DNA of 64,000 nucleotides from JAHELQ01 sp965603365 (GCA_965603365.1 CBFDCR010000017.1:1-64000), one strand, 5' to 3'; shown: positions 1 through 9,129, counted from the stretch's first letter. Translations and numbers: made by a program. The notes: a model not told the origin generated them from the letters alone.

Positions 1-32
1 ATTTCTAACTCCCACCACAAATTTAATAGGTT

Positions 33-1116
33 TTAATCTTGTAGATTACAATATGCGATAATAAAGATGGTGAGTTCTTTATGAACCATTTCAGGAGTTT
101 TGCCGTGCACTACATCCATGCGCATGGTGATTTTGATATCCTTGAGGAAGAGTTCGGCCATCCATCGTCGTCGATAAAGGTCAGCCAGGGCCCGAGGCGG
201 ATACTTTTTATTATCCAATAATGTGGTGGCCAGAATGATAGTGCGAGTGCGAAAACCAGCGATATTGACATTGACTTTGACCTGGCGTACCGTCATGGAA
301 TCTGGCACATGTTTCCATTGCTCTTGAATCAACCATTTGGGCGCCTGTCTACTCTTCTGCCATTGAACCAGGTAATCATTAGAGTTAAATCTCTGGATTA
401 CTCTCTTTTCTTTGCGCATCTGGTGAAGGCGCATCACACAGTCTACGCCCCTTTGTAATAGCATCCAGTAATCGGCTAAAGAGCAAAATCCACGATCGCC
501 CAGTGCCACGTCACCGGCCCGGTAATCATCCCACATTTGATGCCACAAGATTCGTTCGTGCACACCAAGATGACTTTTACGATAAGACAACATTAATCCT
601 GTTACCAGAGAAAACATCGCTACAATCCTCATAACCGGAAAGCCGCATCCTTGCTTTTGACCGCTGGGCTGTGGGTAAACATCCTGGTTGGCCTGTGTAT
701 CGGGCATTGAAATGGACGATCCATCTACTACTTTCACATCCCTTCCATACCATAAATGTTTGGCTGCTATCTGGCTCTGCTGGTTTGAAACCAGATCATG
801 ATTTACTCGATCCAGATGCTTGTGGTTAAGTCGGGTTCGTGCCTGACAATAGGCCGATGTGTTGGGTGAGATCTTTTTTTTTCTTATGCCAGAGCCAGGC
901 CTGGGCTTTGCGCAGCGCTTCACAACAACTTTGACTATAGCTCAACACCTGGCCAACAAAAATCCAGAATGTCTGGCACTGGTTAAATACTCGATTCCGG
1001 TAATGATGGCAAGAATCTAATGCCGGCCAGCATACCTGATTGCCAAATAGCTCTACTAATTCACACAGAGATGAATCGGCTAAACGCTTCACAAAGTTCG
1101 ATAAATAATTGCTCAT
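33..1116 (-). pseudogene. IS4-type DDE transposase, broken by a frameshift
   Basis: Two overlapping reading frames together make one IS4-family transposase. The N-terminal part (826-1116) has a good ribosome site (AGGAGG) before its ATG. The C-terminal part (33-923) carries the RNase-H-like DDE core: D in VVDGSS, D in GDRGF, and the signature Y-x2-R-x3-E-x6-K in YRRRWMAELFLKDIK. The frames meet at a run of nine A (complement of 874-882). Removing one A restores a continuous protein, so an 8-to-9 expansion (or a sequencing error) is the simplest cause. The downstream frame is +1, which is not the usual -1 programmed shift of IS elements. The C-terminus also stops early (FIIAYCNLQD) compared with the family, close to the window edge. 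Terminal inverted repeats were not identified. Confidence 0.85.
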
Positions 1117-1309
1117 CTTGTCTTGACCTCCTGAATATTAAAATTGGTCAATTAATAATCGTCTCAATTCAATTCCCACGATTATTCAACCATGCCTGGA
1201 GCAAGCAAACAATATGCAAGGAGTGACAGAAGACACAAAACTAATGATTATGCCTTAGATTATTTACCTCCTCATATTTTCAGATAACAACAAATCCTCT
1301 CATCTGACA

Positions 1310-2194
1310 TTAACCACCGCTTCTGAGCTTCTCTCTAAATGACCGCTCAAGCGGGTATAACCAGATATCCTTGAGCGGTAAAAGACAACGATTATGCACA
1401 TCCAGTTTTCCACGACCCTTTGTCTCGCCCACGTATTGCCAGTTGGCCGCCTTGTAGCAGGTTCCCTTAAAACGATCCTGTTGTACAAAAGTTTCTACAA
1501 GGTAGACGGGGTGATTATATTTTTGTTGCCAATCTGAATTAACACGACGACATACCTGGCTCAGAATATGGCTGGCCAGACATTTTACCGAAACCCAGGG
1601 AAGAATAAGAAACCGATTATTATTCACCACATAACAAAGATTACGCACTCTCTGATCTGCATCCCAACCTATATAATTATCACGCGCCTGAACCTTCCAG
1701 GCGGCGGCTCCCAACATCAAACAACCGATCGGCCGATTATGGACATCAAAAAACAAGTATTTCATGTTTTCGCCCACCGTACCACTCCAACCAAGATAAT
1801 GGTAGGCGGATATAAAATATTTGAACAGATTTAGCCCGTAACCATTTTCTACTAATTGAATTTCTATTGGAGAGATGCTTTGAAGGCAAGCTTGAATCGG
1901 CGTTTTGCTGTGAAGCATTGGCTGAACATTCTTTCTGCGCGCCGGGCTATCGTTTTTTTGCATCCCTGTGGGTAACTGAACATATCCTAAATGCTCCAAT
2001 TTGCGTAAAAGGCTTCGGCAGGCAATATCTTTTAATTGTCCGTTTGCCCTGCGCCAATGCCATCGCATACAAAGTTCTTTAGATATTCGGGTTCGATTCC
2101 ACGAAGGATTAGAGAAGATAAGCGTTTTGACCATTTCAATATCAGACGCAGTCATCCTGCGTCCCTGCAAAATAAGCTCAAGTTCTTGCTCCAT
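1310..2194 (-). CDS. DUF4338 (DruA-type) protein
   Basis: A 294-residue protein of the DUF4338 family, whose best known member is DruA of the Druantia anti-phage system. The N-terminal half shows the helix-turn-helix-like stretch typical of the family (RISKELCMRWHWRRANGQLK, then DIACRSLLRKLEHLGYVQLP). The C-terminal half has the conserved blocks SAYHYLGWSGTVGENMKYLF, GWDADQRVRNL, NNRFLILPWV and ETFVQQDRFKGTCYKAANW. No druB-E genes or large helicase lie nearby, so this is a stand-alone copy. Such copies often sit among transposases, as here with the IS4 gene 190 bp downstream. The function of lone DUF4338 proteins is not established. No clear Shine-Dalgarno precedes the ATG. Confidence 0.8.
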   Translation of the reverse strand: MEQELELILQGRRMTASDIEMVKTLIFSNPSWNRTRISKELCMRWHWRRANGQLKDIACRSLLRKLEHLGYVQLPTGMQKNDSPARRKNVQPMLHSKTPIQACLQSISPIEIQLVENGYGLNLFKYFISAYHYLGWSGTVGENMKYLFFDVHNRPIGCLMLGAAAWKVQARDNYIGWDADQRVRNLCYVVNNNRFLILPWVSVKCLASHILSQVCRRVNSDWQQKYNHPVYLVETFVQQDRFKGTCYKAANWQYVGETKGRGKLDVHNRCLLPLKDIWLYPLERSFREKLRSGG

Positions 2195-2505
2195 GTTTGA
2201 GATTTTAGCATAAAGTGATTTTGGAGTCCAGCGTTTTTACATCATTTTTATAAAAATAAAATTAATCCCAATGCTCTCCTGACAATGCTTTAGAAATATA
2301 TATGCCACCATAAGCTAACCTTAACTTAGTGGCATTCGGGACAGACGACTTTACGCCCCATTGCCAAAACACCTGGGCACCGCCATAAATACCCCATCGC
2401 TGCCCCAAATACCCCGGCCATGCCCAAATATATATTTATATCCCCCGCCCTTGTTCATTGTTCGTTTTTCTTAAAAATTAGAATTCTCAGGCGACTTTCA
2501 AACTT
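2195..2505. other. intergenic stretch with degenerate tandem repeat
   Basis: No credible gene. It holds a short degenerate tandem repeat around 2362-2430 (recurring AAATACCCC and GCCCC blocks about 21 bp apart). The core, 2382-2416, recurs at 3760-3794 on the other side of the DUF1016 gene. Confidence 0.5.
2382..2416. repeat. 35-bp direct repeat, copy 1
   Basis: 35 bases beginning GCCATAAATACCCCATCGCT. They match 3760-3794 with a single substitution. The two copies flank the DUF1016 gene in the same orientation, 1378 bp apart. A looser relative of the same block lies at about 52572-52600. Confidence 0.85.
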
Positions 2506-3594
2506 TTAACCGAACTCACGTTCAATTTCTTCAATAGTTGGCAGACTGCTCTTTAGTTCCTCCGGTAATGTTTGGGTCAACTGGTATTCAGAGACACCTA
2601 TAGCTTTATCAAGTCCCCGAAGTGCATATTCTGCTACAATTTTGTTTTTATCCTGGCAAAGAATCAACCCGATAGTTGGATTTTCATCATTCAGACGCAG
2701 TTGATCGTCTGCTGCATTCAAATAAAGATTTAATTTGCCTGCATATTCAGCTTTGAACGGACCTTTTTTTAGTTCTATAACAATGTAACATCTCAATTTT
2801 AAATGATAGAATAGTAAGTCAATATAAAAGTCCGAGTCGCCGACTTGAATGTGGTATTGCCTGCCAACAAATGCAAAACCGACTCCCAGCTCTATTAAAA
2901 ACTTCTCAAGGTGTTTTACCAATTCAACTTCCAGTTCTCTTTCACGGAAGTCAGCATCAAGGGTTAGGAAATCAAATATATAGGGGTCCTTCAATGTCTG
3001 TTGAGCCAGATCGGATTGTATCGGAGGAAGTGTATAGTCAAAGTTGGTTATTGCTTTTCCTTTTCTTTCATATAAACCGCTTTTGATATGGATGTCCAGA
3101 ATATTTCTACTCCAGCCGTTTTTAAGGCTCTGTTCCATATACCACAAACGTTTTTGACGGTCTTTTATTTTTTCTATGAGGATGAAGTTATGCCCCCAGG
3201 GTAGCTCAGTTACAATCTTTAATATTTTGTCTAATTTTGCCACAGGTCGTGGCAAATTTGATCCAGTATTATCTTCAGTGGAATTTTTGGCGACAGCTTC
3301 ATGCAAAAATGTATATTCCTGGTAAAATGTTTTCATCCGTCCGATATTTCGCTCGGAAAATCCTTTAATTTCAGGAAATTCATTTTTTATATCCTTTGCA
3401 AGCCTGGGAATGATTCCTTTGCCCCATCCGGCAGATTTTTGAATTTTATACACCATTCTCCCAACATTCCAGTATAAAAGTATCAATTCCCGGTTTACAG
3501 CGAAATTAGCCTTAACCTGAGAGCTTCGAATTCGGTTTTTAATTTCTTTTAGAAAGGAGACATAATTTTTGAATTCCTCAACTTTTTTTTTCAC
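2506..3594 (-). CDS. DUF1016 / YhcG-type PD-(D/E)XK nuclease
   Basis: A 362-residue protein with the two-domain layout of the YhcG/DUF1016 family. An N-terminal helical domain (FAVNRELILLYWNVGRMVY, WGKGIIPRLAKDIKNEFPEI, GFSERNIGRMKTFYQEY) is followed by a C-terminal PD-(D/E)XK nuclease fold. Core residues are visible in DFYIDLLFYHLKLRCYIVIE and the following ELKKGPF (D...ExK). The GTG start at 3594 is preceded only by a weak site. Family members occur beside restriction and other defence or mobile genes, and their exact role is unsettled. The gene lies between two near-identical 35-bp direct repeats and next to a transposase and a DUF4338 gene, which suggests a mobile or defence-type cargo gene (inference). 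Confidence 0.88.
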   Translation of the reverse strand: MKKKVEEFKNYVSFLKEIKNRIRSSQVKANFAVNRELILLYWNVGRMVYKIQKSAGWGKGIIPRLAKDIKNEFPEIKGFSERNIGRMKTFYQEYTFLHEAVAKNSTEDNTGSNLPRPVAKLDKILKIVTELPWGHNFILIEKIKDRQKRLWYMEQSLKNGWSRNILDIHIKSGLYERKGKAITNFDYTLPPIQSDLAQQTLKDPYIFDFLTLDADFRERELEVELVKHLEKFLIELGVGFAFVGRQYHIQVGDSDFYIDLLFYHLKLRCYIVIELKKGPFKAEYAGKLNLYLNAADDQLRLNDENPTIGLILCQDKNKIVAEYALRGLDKAIGVSEYQLTQTLPEELKSSLPTIEEIEREFG

Positions 3595-3992
3595 CTGTCA
3601 TCACCCATCCTTTAAGCGCAACAGTAATTTTCCATAATGGAATATCTTAGAGAAAATACTAAAAAAAGTCAATAGAAATCTCAACATGAAAAACTGGTCT
3701 AACCCCCTCCGGTACTTTGCCAGAATTCCCGCAGCGTTTCAAGTTTAAACCTCGCCACTGCCATAAATACCCCATCGCTGCCCCCAATACCCCGATATTG
3801 TGACAGAAATGAAGTATTTCAGTATTGTCATAGAGCAGGGCCTTCATATGTCAATCTTACTCGTCTCATTCTTTATATTTTGCATAAAAAAGTAAAGCCC
3901 CGGCCCAGTTTTCGGTTTTCACGGAGGATTGAATCCATTCACCCGGAAGAGACAGCCTGGGGTCAGGCAAAAATTTTGGGGGAAATTTTAGA
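3595..3992. other. intergenic stretch with degenerate tandem repeat
   Basis: No convincing gene; a 62-codon frame on the minus strand (3659-3847) only reads through the repeat. From about 3755 to 3840 the sequence repeats with a period near 21 bp, starting with copy 2 of the 35-bp repeat. It also contains the small inverted repeat GAAATgaagtATTTC. Confidence 0.5.
3760..3794. repeat. 35-bp direct repeat, copy 2
   Basis: Same 35-base block as 2382-2416, with one A-to-C change near position 26. The orientation is the same. Confidence 0.85.
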
Positions 3993-6080
3993 CTATTTTT
4001 TCATTTTTTCGAATAGGGTTAGTAGTGGGGTGGGGACCTGGGGTTTGTAGGGTTCGATGTCTTCGTCTTTTACATAGGCCAGCAGCATCTGGAAATAGGC
4101 CTTCACCCCTTGCACCTGGGGATTGCCCTCTTTGGGTGCACTGTCCAGGATTTGTCCCAGGTAGATCAGGGCATCCTGGCGCTGCTCTTTCGGCATTGTT
4201 TTGGCTGCCGTTGCCTCCAGGGTCGCCCGCTGCAAAAAGTCCATGGACTTGTGCTGCTCCTCTTTAGCCGGGTCAAAGGTATCCGGGGGAATCCCAAATG
4301 GCTGCAGCACCCCGTTGAACGATTCTACCCCCATCTTTTCACGGATTTCCATGATATCCTTACGCACCGACCGGACCTGGGGCAGCCCCAGCCGGGTATA
4401 GACCGCATAGGTGCTGAGGTGATACTTGAGGGATTCGGTATAATCTCCTTTGTCAAAATAGATCCGGGCCAATTGACTGGCGCAGCGGCTGGCCCCCATG
4501 ATTTCCCGCAGGCGGCCATAGATTTCCAAGGCTTGTTTATAGTGTTGAATGGCCTCGTCGGGCTCTTTTTTCTCGGTATGAATATCCCCCATCTGCTGGA
4601 GGTTAACCGCGCTGATTTTATCATCCCCGATTTTTTGAGCCACTTCCAGCGATTCCCTGAAAAATTTTAAGGCCCGGTCGTACAACTTTTCGCGGAGGTA
4701 AATAGATCCCAACTGCTGGAGATCCACGGCAGCTTGCTCTTCATTAGCCAGCTTCCGGTGCACCTCCAGTGCCTGTTCACTCTCCTTTACCGCCGGTTCA
4801 AAATTACCGAAGAGGGCATTCAGAAAACCCAGCCGCTGATGGACAATCCCCCGGCTCTCATCCCCCATATCCTTACTTCCGATGGCGGTCAGCACATCAA
4901 AGGCCATCTGGGGATAACCGCTGCCCGACAGTTCCCTCTCCAGTTGGATAGACTTCTCCACCACTCGTTCCCATTCAGCGGCCAACCGGTAGTGGCGCAG
5001 CGACTCCATCTCATAGTCCAGCGATATCTTCTGCTCTCCCTTTAAAGTGCCGGCCAGAAAACCGGCGGCCTGCCGGTGCAGTTCCCTCTTTTCCTCCGCC
5101 GCCGCTCCTTCGAGCACAAACCGGTTGACCAGGGTATGGACATGGTAGAGCGCCCGGATGCTGTCGTATTCCAGCAGCGAGAGCTTCACCAACTTCTCCA
5201 GGTCCAGGGGATCGACTTCCACACCGTGGGCCTTCAGCATATCCCGGGAGACCGGGAAGTCGTAGATCGAAATAATCTTGAGCAGGTTCAGGCGGGCTTC
5301 GTCCACGTATTCAAATAGTTTGTTTAACAGCGAAGGCACCGGATCGCGGCGCCGGTCGGTCGGCACCGTTTTCTTTAATTCATCTAAGGTGAAGTCGCGC
5401 TCCCCAAACTCATGAAGGGCGATTTTATCCAGCAGTTCGACCAGCAGCGGGCTGCCGCCGTATTCATGCAAAAGGCTTTGCAGGGAGCCTTTGTCTAATC
5501 GGTTCAAGGCCACGGTGTTGACCAAAAATTCAAACAACTCGTCGAAGGTAAAAGGCTCAACCGTCGTGGAAGCAAAGCCCGGCACCGCCTGCAGACCGGC
5601 AATGAGAACCGCGGACGAGTGGTTCTTCAGGGAATCCTTTAAAAAGTCCATCATCTCCCTCAGGTTGGCATTTAGAATTTTACCCTCTTCATCCTGGTTT
5701 GCCTCAAAGTCATCAAACAGCAGTAAAATTCTCTCTTTGAGTAAAAAATTCTCCGTCAGCCAGTAGAGTTTCTGCACAAACTCCATAGGGGCCAAAAATA
5801 CCCTCTCCGCCTCCTCGACCCCACGCTCCCCTGCTCTAGCGGCAACGGAATTTAAAATTAATTCCGCCGTGGTTTCACCGGCAAAGGCAATAACATCGAA
5901 TCCCTTAGCTTGCAGCATGGCCCCCAGCCGGGCCAGTAACGTGGATTTACCGGCACCGTGAGGCCCGGTAAAGACCGTGCCCGCTTCACCCCGGTCCAGG
6001 TTCTTGTAGACCTGCTTCACGATTTTTTGCCGCCCCACAAAATTACCGCCGATATCTTTTTTAATACGCTTCAAGGACAT
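3993..6080 (-). CDS. STAND-type P-loop ATPase with C-terminal TPR repeats
   Basis: A 695-residue cytoplasmic protein. The N-terminus has a NACHT/AAA-like NTPase: Walker A in TGPHGAGKSTLLARLG (residues ~38-53) and Walker B in ERILLLFDDFE (~116-126). These are followed by a helical region and a winged-helix-like segment (~250-330). The second half contains TPR units, for example AAVDLQQLGSIYLREKLYDR, SAVNLQQMGDIHTEKKEPDE and CASQLARIYFDKGDYTESL. This layout is typical of STAND signalling ATPases, in which TPRs sense a partner and the ATPase switches state. No effector domain is visible in the chain, so the output is unknown. It is a single-gene unit, with a putative promoter region shared divergently with the exported peptidase at 6222. 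Confidence 0.8.
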   Translation of the reverse strand: MSLKRIKKDIGGNFVGRQKIVKQVYKNLDRGEAGTVFTGPHGAGKSTLLARLGAMLQAKGFDVIAFAGETTAELILNSVAARAGERGVEEAERVFLAPMEFVQKLYWLTENFLLKERILLLFDDFEANQDEEGKILNANLREMMDFLKDSLKNHSSAVLIAGLQAVPGFASTTVEPFTFDELFEFLVNTVALNRLDKGSLQSLLHEYGGSPLLVELLDKIALHEFGERDFTLDELKKTVPTDRRRDPVPSLLNKLFEYVDEARLNLLKIISIYDFPVSRDMLKAHGVEVDPLDLEKLVKLSLLEYDSIRALYHVHTLVNRFVLEGAAAEEKRELHRQAAGFLAGTLKGEQKISLDYEMESLRHYRLAAEWERVVEKSIQLERELSGSGYPQMAFDVLTAIGSKDMGDESRGIVHQRLGFLNALFGNFEPAVKESEQALEVHRKLANEEQAAVDLQQLGSIYLREKLYDRALKFFRESLEVAQKIGDDKISAVNLQQMGDIHTEKKEPDEAIQHYKQALEIYGRLREIMGASRCASQLARIYFDKGDYTESLKYHLSTYAVYTRLGLPQVRSVRKDIMEIREKMGVESFNGVLQPFGIPPDTFDPAKEEQHKSMDFLQRATLEATAAKTMPKEQRQDALIYLGQILDSAPKEGNPQVQGVKAYFQMLLAYVKDEDIEPYKPQVPTPLLTLFEKMKK

Positions 6081-6152
6081 AGATACTTCTCCTCATTCTC
6101 ATAAATACAGTTAATTAACATAAATCCAGGAAAAGTCAAGTGTATTTTTCCC

Positions 6153-6182
6153 TTGCCACTCTACTTTGAAAACTGTTATAAT
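6153..6182 (+). promoter_or_regulatory. sigma-70 type promoter for the papain-like peptidase
   Basis: TTGCCA at 6153-6158, an 18-bp spacer, and TATAAT at 6177-6182. It lies 40 bp before the ATG at 6222, whose ribosome site is AAGGAG. Confidence 0.6.
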
Positions 6183-6221
6183 AACGATTGATTCAAATAT
6201 AAACTTCATAAGGAGCAGCCG

Positions 6222-7514
6222 ATGAAAAAAATATTATTAATCCTGGTTTCCCTGCCGCTGGTTTTTGGTTTTATGCTTCAGGCAGCATCCGATCAAAAGA
6301 ACAAGGTCCGTTACGAAAAGCGAAAAGAAGACCAGGTACTCAAAGAGATCAGGGACAAAGCCAAAGCCGTCCAGGAAGAAAAAGACAAAATCAGCGAAGA
6401 AATGAAGAAAAGGCAGAAAGAGAAGAAAAAAGCGCAAAAAAAAGAGAGAAGGGTCCTCAAATCCGATCTCAAGGGCGTCTACCCGCCCGGATCTAAGGAA
6501 CTCTACCGGCAGCATTTCCACTTCCCCCCCCAACCCCAGTATATGACCAGCACTTGCTGGAGTTATTCGGCCACCTCCTTCTACGAATCGGAAATCTATC
6601 GGCTGACCGGCAAAAAGATCAAATTGTCCGAGATGTGGACCCCCTATTTCGAGCTCATCGAGAAATGCCTGCGTTTTATTAAAGAACGGGGCGATTCTTA
6701 CGTGGCCGGCGGCGGCGAATCCAATGCCCTGCCCCGCATCTGGAAGAAATACGGTATAGCACCGTTGGAGGCCTATACCGGCCTCAAACCGCCCTACGAC
6801 AAACACAACCACAGTCCCTTAATGAAAGAGTTAAGAAGTTATCTTAAATACATCAAAGAGAACAATCTCTGGGATGAGGAAGAAAACCTTAAACATGTGA
6901 GGCTAATCCTGGATAAGCACCTGGGGGAACCGCCCGGCACCTTTACCTACAACGGCAAAACCATGACCCCGCTGGAATTTTTTCAGAACGAAACCGGCCT
7001 CGACATGGACGATTATTACTCGACCATGTCCACCACCTACTTCCCCTTCTACACCCTGCAGGAGTTCAAGGTCCCGGACAACTGGTGGCACAGCAAAGAG
7101 TATATTAATCTACCATTGGAAGCCTGGTTCAAGATCGTAAAAGAGGCCGTTCCCTCGGGTTACACCCTGATCATCGGCGGCGATGTGTCGGAACCGGGTA
7201 AAGACGGCGAAAACGATATTGCCTTTATCCCCTCCTACGATATTCCCCAGTCTTACATCAACCAGGATTCCCGGGAATACCGGATTCACAATGAAACCAC
7301 CGCCGACGACCACGGCATCCACCTGGTGGGCCACAAAAGATACAAGGGCAAGGAGTGGTTCCTGATCAAGGATTCCAGCCGCTCCGCCCGCAAAGGTAAA
7401 CCGGAAAATGAGGGCTACCTCTTCTTCCGGGAAGACTTCATCAAACTCAAGATGCTCACCTTCACGGTACACAAAGACATGCTCAAAGACATCCTGCCCA
7501 AAATCAAACAATAA
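6222..7514 (+). CDS. exported papain-like (C1 family) peptidase
   Basis: A 430-residue protein with an N-terminal signal peptide (MKKILLILVSLPLVFGFMLQ), a long Lys/Glu-rich, probably coiled-coil stretch (residues ~28-85), and a C1 peptidase domain. The nucleophile block is MTSTCWSYSATSF (Cys112), and the His block is TADDHGIHLVGHKRYK (His364). The third catalytic position, normally Asn in a K-N-S-W motif, reads WFLIKDSSRS, that is Asp384. The end of the domain (GYLFFREDFIKLKMLTFTVH) resembles the bleomycin-hydrolase-like C1 peptidases of Bacteroidota. It probably cleaves peptides outside the cytoplasm, but the Asn-to-Asp change leaves activity uncertain. Monocistronic, with its own promoter. 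Confidence 0.82.
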   Translation: MKKILLILVSLPLVFGFMLQAASDQKNKVRYEKRKEDQVLKEIRDKAKAVQEEKDKISEEMKKRQKEKKKAQKKERRVLKSDLKGVYPPGSKELYRQHFHFPPQPQYMTSTCWSYSATSFYESEIYRLTGKKIKLSEMWTPYFELIEKCLRFIKERGDSYVAGGGESNALPRIWKKYGIAPLEAYTGLKPPYDKHNHSPLMKELRSYLKYIKENNLWDEEENLKHVRLILDKHLGEPPGTFTYNGKTMTPLEFFQNETGLDMDDYYSTMSTTYFPFYTLQEFKVPDNWWHSKEYINLPLEAWFKIVKEAVPSGYTLIIGGDVSEPGKDGENDIAFIPSYDIPQSYINQDSREYRIHNETTADDHGIHLVGHKRYKGKEWFLIKDSSRSARKGKPENEGYLFFREDFIKLKMLTFTVHKDMLKDILPKIKQ

Positions 7515-7578
7515 CTACGATTGATTTTGGGGCGAAAATTTAGTACAATAGGATTTATTTTGAAGAGGAGGAATCAAA

Positions 7579-7770
7579 GTGTCCAAAGTATGTGATATAT
7601 GTGGAAAAAGGCCGACGACCGGTCACAATGTCAGTCACTCCCATAAATTGACCAACCGCCGCTGGTTGCCCAATTTACAGAAAATCAAAGTCGTAGTGGA
7701 TGGGAAGAAGCAGAGGATGCGGGTCTGTACCGAGTGCATCCGTTCCGGGCGAGTCAAGAAGGCGGGTTAA
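7579..7770 (+). CDS. rpmB: 50S ribosomal protein L28
   Basis: A 63-residue L28 of the zinc-binding type. The two Cys pairs are CDICGKRP near the start and CTEC near the end, with the family block NVSHSHKLTNRRWLPNLQ between. The GTG start at 7579 is fixed by a strong AGGAGG at 7566-7571. It is a component of the large ribosomal subunit. It is followed 13 bp later by a LOG-like gene and then truA, and the three are probably co-transcribed. Confidence 0.97.
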   Translation: MSKVCDICGKRPTTGHNVSHSHKLTNRRWLPNLQKIKVVVDGKKQRMRVCTECIRSGRVKKAG

Positions 7771-7783
7771 ACGCGTTAACTGA

Positions 7784-8278
7784 ATGACAGTCAAGGCAGA
7801 AGACTTCAAAAGACCGCGGGTAGGCATCATCGGCGGCAACATGCCGGATATGGTCTCCGCCCAGAATGCCGAGAAGATGGGCCGCCTCATTGCCGAAAAT
7901 GGTTACATCCTGGTTAACGGCGGCATGAAGGGCGTCATGGAGGCCTCGGCTAAAGGCGCCAAATCCGCCGGCGGCCTGGTGATTGCCATCCTGCCGGGTA
8001 AATCGAGCGCCGAAGCCAACCCCTATGTGGATATCGCCATTCCCACCGGCCTCGGCTATATGCGAAACGCCCTGGTGGTGCTCAACTCCGATGTGCTGGT
8101 GGCCATCGACGGCAGTTACGGCACCCTGTCCGAGATCGCCTATTCCCAGATCTACAACAAGAGGGCCTTCGGTCTGAATACCTGGAATATTAAAGGGGTC
8201 ATCCCCTTATCCTCCCCCGAAGAGGTCATCCGGCACATCAACCGCTATTTTGCCCGCAATTCTAAACAACCGGTTTGA
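7784..8278 (+). CDS. TIGR00725 / LOG-like Rossmann protein
   Basis: A 164-residue protein of the TIGR00725 family, related to LOG cytokinin-riboside phosphoribohydrolases and so-called lysine-decarboxylase-like proteins. Visible motifs are the nucleotide-binding start RVGIIGGNMPD, VNGGMKGVMEASAKGAKSAG (the family GGxxGxM region) and DGSYGTLSEIAYS, equivalent to the PGGxGTxxE catalytic motif with PGG replaced by DGS. The true substrate of this branch is unknown. It overlaps truA by 4 bases (TTGA), implying translational coupling. Confidence 0.85.
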   Translation: MTVKAEDFKRPRVGIIGGNMPDMVSAQNAEKMGRLIAENGYILVNGGMKGVMEASAKGAKSAGGLVIAILPGKSSAEANPYVDIAIPTGLGYMRNALVVLNSDVLVAIDGSYGTLSEIAYSQIYNKRAFGLNTWNIKGVIPLSSPEEVIRHINRYFARNSKQPV

Positions 8279-9051
8279 TCAAAAACAACTATAAAGTCAT
8301 CGTTCTCTTCGACGGCACCCGCTACAGCGGCTGGCAGTACCAGAATCCCCACACCCTCACCATCCAGGGGGAACTGATCCGGGCCCTCAAGGTGATCGCC
8401 AAAAAACGGGTGGTGGTCACCGGCAGCAGCCGCACCGACGCCGGGGTCCACTCCAGCGGCCTCACCGCCAACTTTCACCTGGCCATTAAGATCGAGCCCC
8501 AATCCCTGCGGCGGGCCCTGAACTCCCTGCTGCCCGAAGACATCCGCATCGCCCACTGTGAGTTGATGGATAAATCCTTCAACGCCCGCTACGGCGCGGT
8601 CGGCAAGACCTATATCTACCGCATCTTCTCAGGCCCAGTGCTCTCCCCCTTCCAGTGCAGGTACTATACCCATATCCCCTATCCCCTCAACCTGTCGGCC
8701 ATGCGCCGGGCGGTCGGGCACTTCATCGGCCAGAAGGACTTCAGCTCCTTTACCTCCGACGAGCCCAACAAGAAGCGCAGCCGGGAAATCACCGCCTTCA
8801 CCATGCGGGTGCGGGGCGAAGAGATCACCTTTACCGTCACCGGCAAGAGTTTCCTGCGCTACATGGTGCGCAACATGGTGGGCACCGTCATCGATGTGGG
8901 CCGGGGCAAAATCGCCGTAAAAGATATCCCCGCCATATTCGCCGCCAAAGACCGCCGCGCCGCCGGCCAGACCGCCCCACCCCGCGGCCTCACCCTGGCC
9001 CGGGTGGAGTACGAAGAACCAGAATTGGCCGAGGGGTCGAGTGAACCTTAA
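8275..9051 (+). CDS. truA: tRNA pseudouridine(38-40) synthase TruA
   Basis: A 258-residue TruA, the usual length. It converts U38-40 of the tRNA anticodon stem-loop to pseudouridine. The catalytic Asp lies in VTGSSRTDAGVHSSG. Other family blocks are DGTRYSGWQYQ, NARYGAVGKTYIYRI, DFSSFTSDEPNKKRSREI and FLRYMVRNMVGTVIDVGRGK. The TTG start at 8275 overlaps the stop of the LOG-like gene (8276-8278), so it is probably translationally coupled. Confidence 0.96.
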   Translation: MIKNNYKVIVLFDGTRYSGWQYQNPHTLTIQGELIRALKVIAKKRVVVTGSSRTDAGVHSSGLTANFHLAIKIEPQSLRRALNSLLPEDIRIAHCELMDKSFNARYGAVGKTYIYRIFSGPVLSPFQCRYYTHIPYPLNLSAMRRAVGHFIGQKDFSSFTSDEPNKKRSREITAFTMRVRGEEITFTVTGKSFLRYMVRNMVGTVIDVGRGKIAVKDIPAIFAAKDRRAAGQTAPPRGLTLARVEYEEPELAEGSSEP

Positions 9052-9097
9052 ATGATCAAGTTGTCATAATTAGCCAGACCTGCCCCCTGGCAAAGCA

Positions 9098-9118
9098 AGG
9101 GACGCAGATCTGCGCCCC
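9098..9118. repeat. palindromic element
   Basis: Contains the perfect 12-bp palindrome CGCAGATCTGCG (9103-9114). The flanks GGGA and CCCC extend it to about 20 bp with one mismatch. Relative to the homologous stretch at 9727-9770, the palindrome and its flanks form an extra segment, as if inserted. Confidence 0.6.
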
Positions 9119-9129
9119 CTACAACATCC

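Noticed and set aside
874..882. Programmed -1 frameshift of an IS transposase
   Set aside because: The downstream frame is +1 relative to the upstream one, so slippage of the usual type would not give a fusion; one inserted A explains it better.
1310..3594. Complete Druantia system
   Set aside because: Only the DruA-type gene is present; no large DruE-like helicase or other components are nearby.
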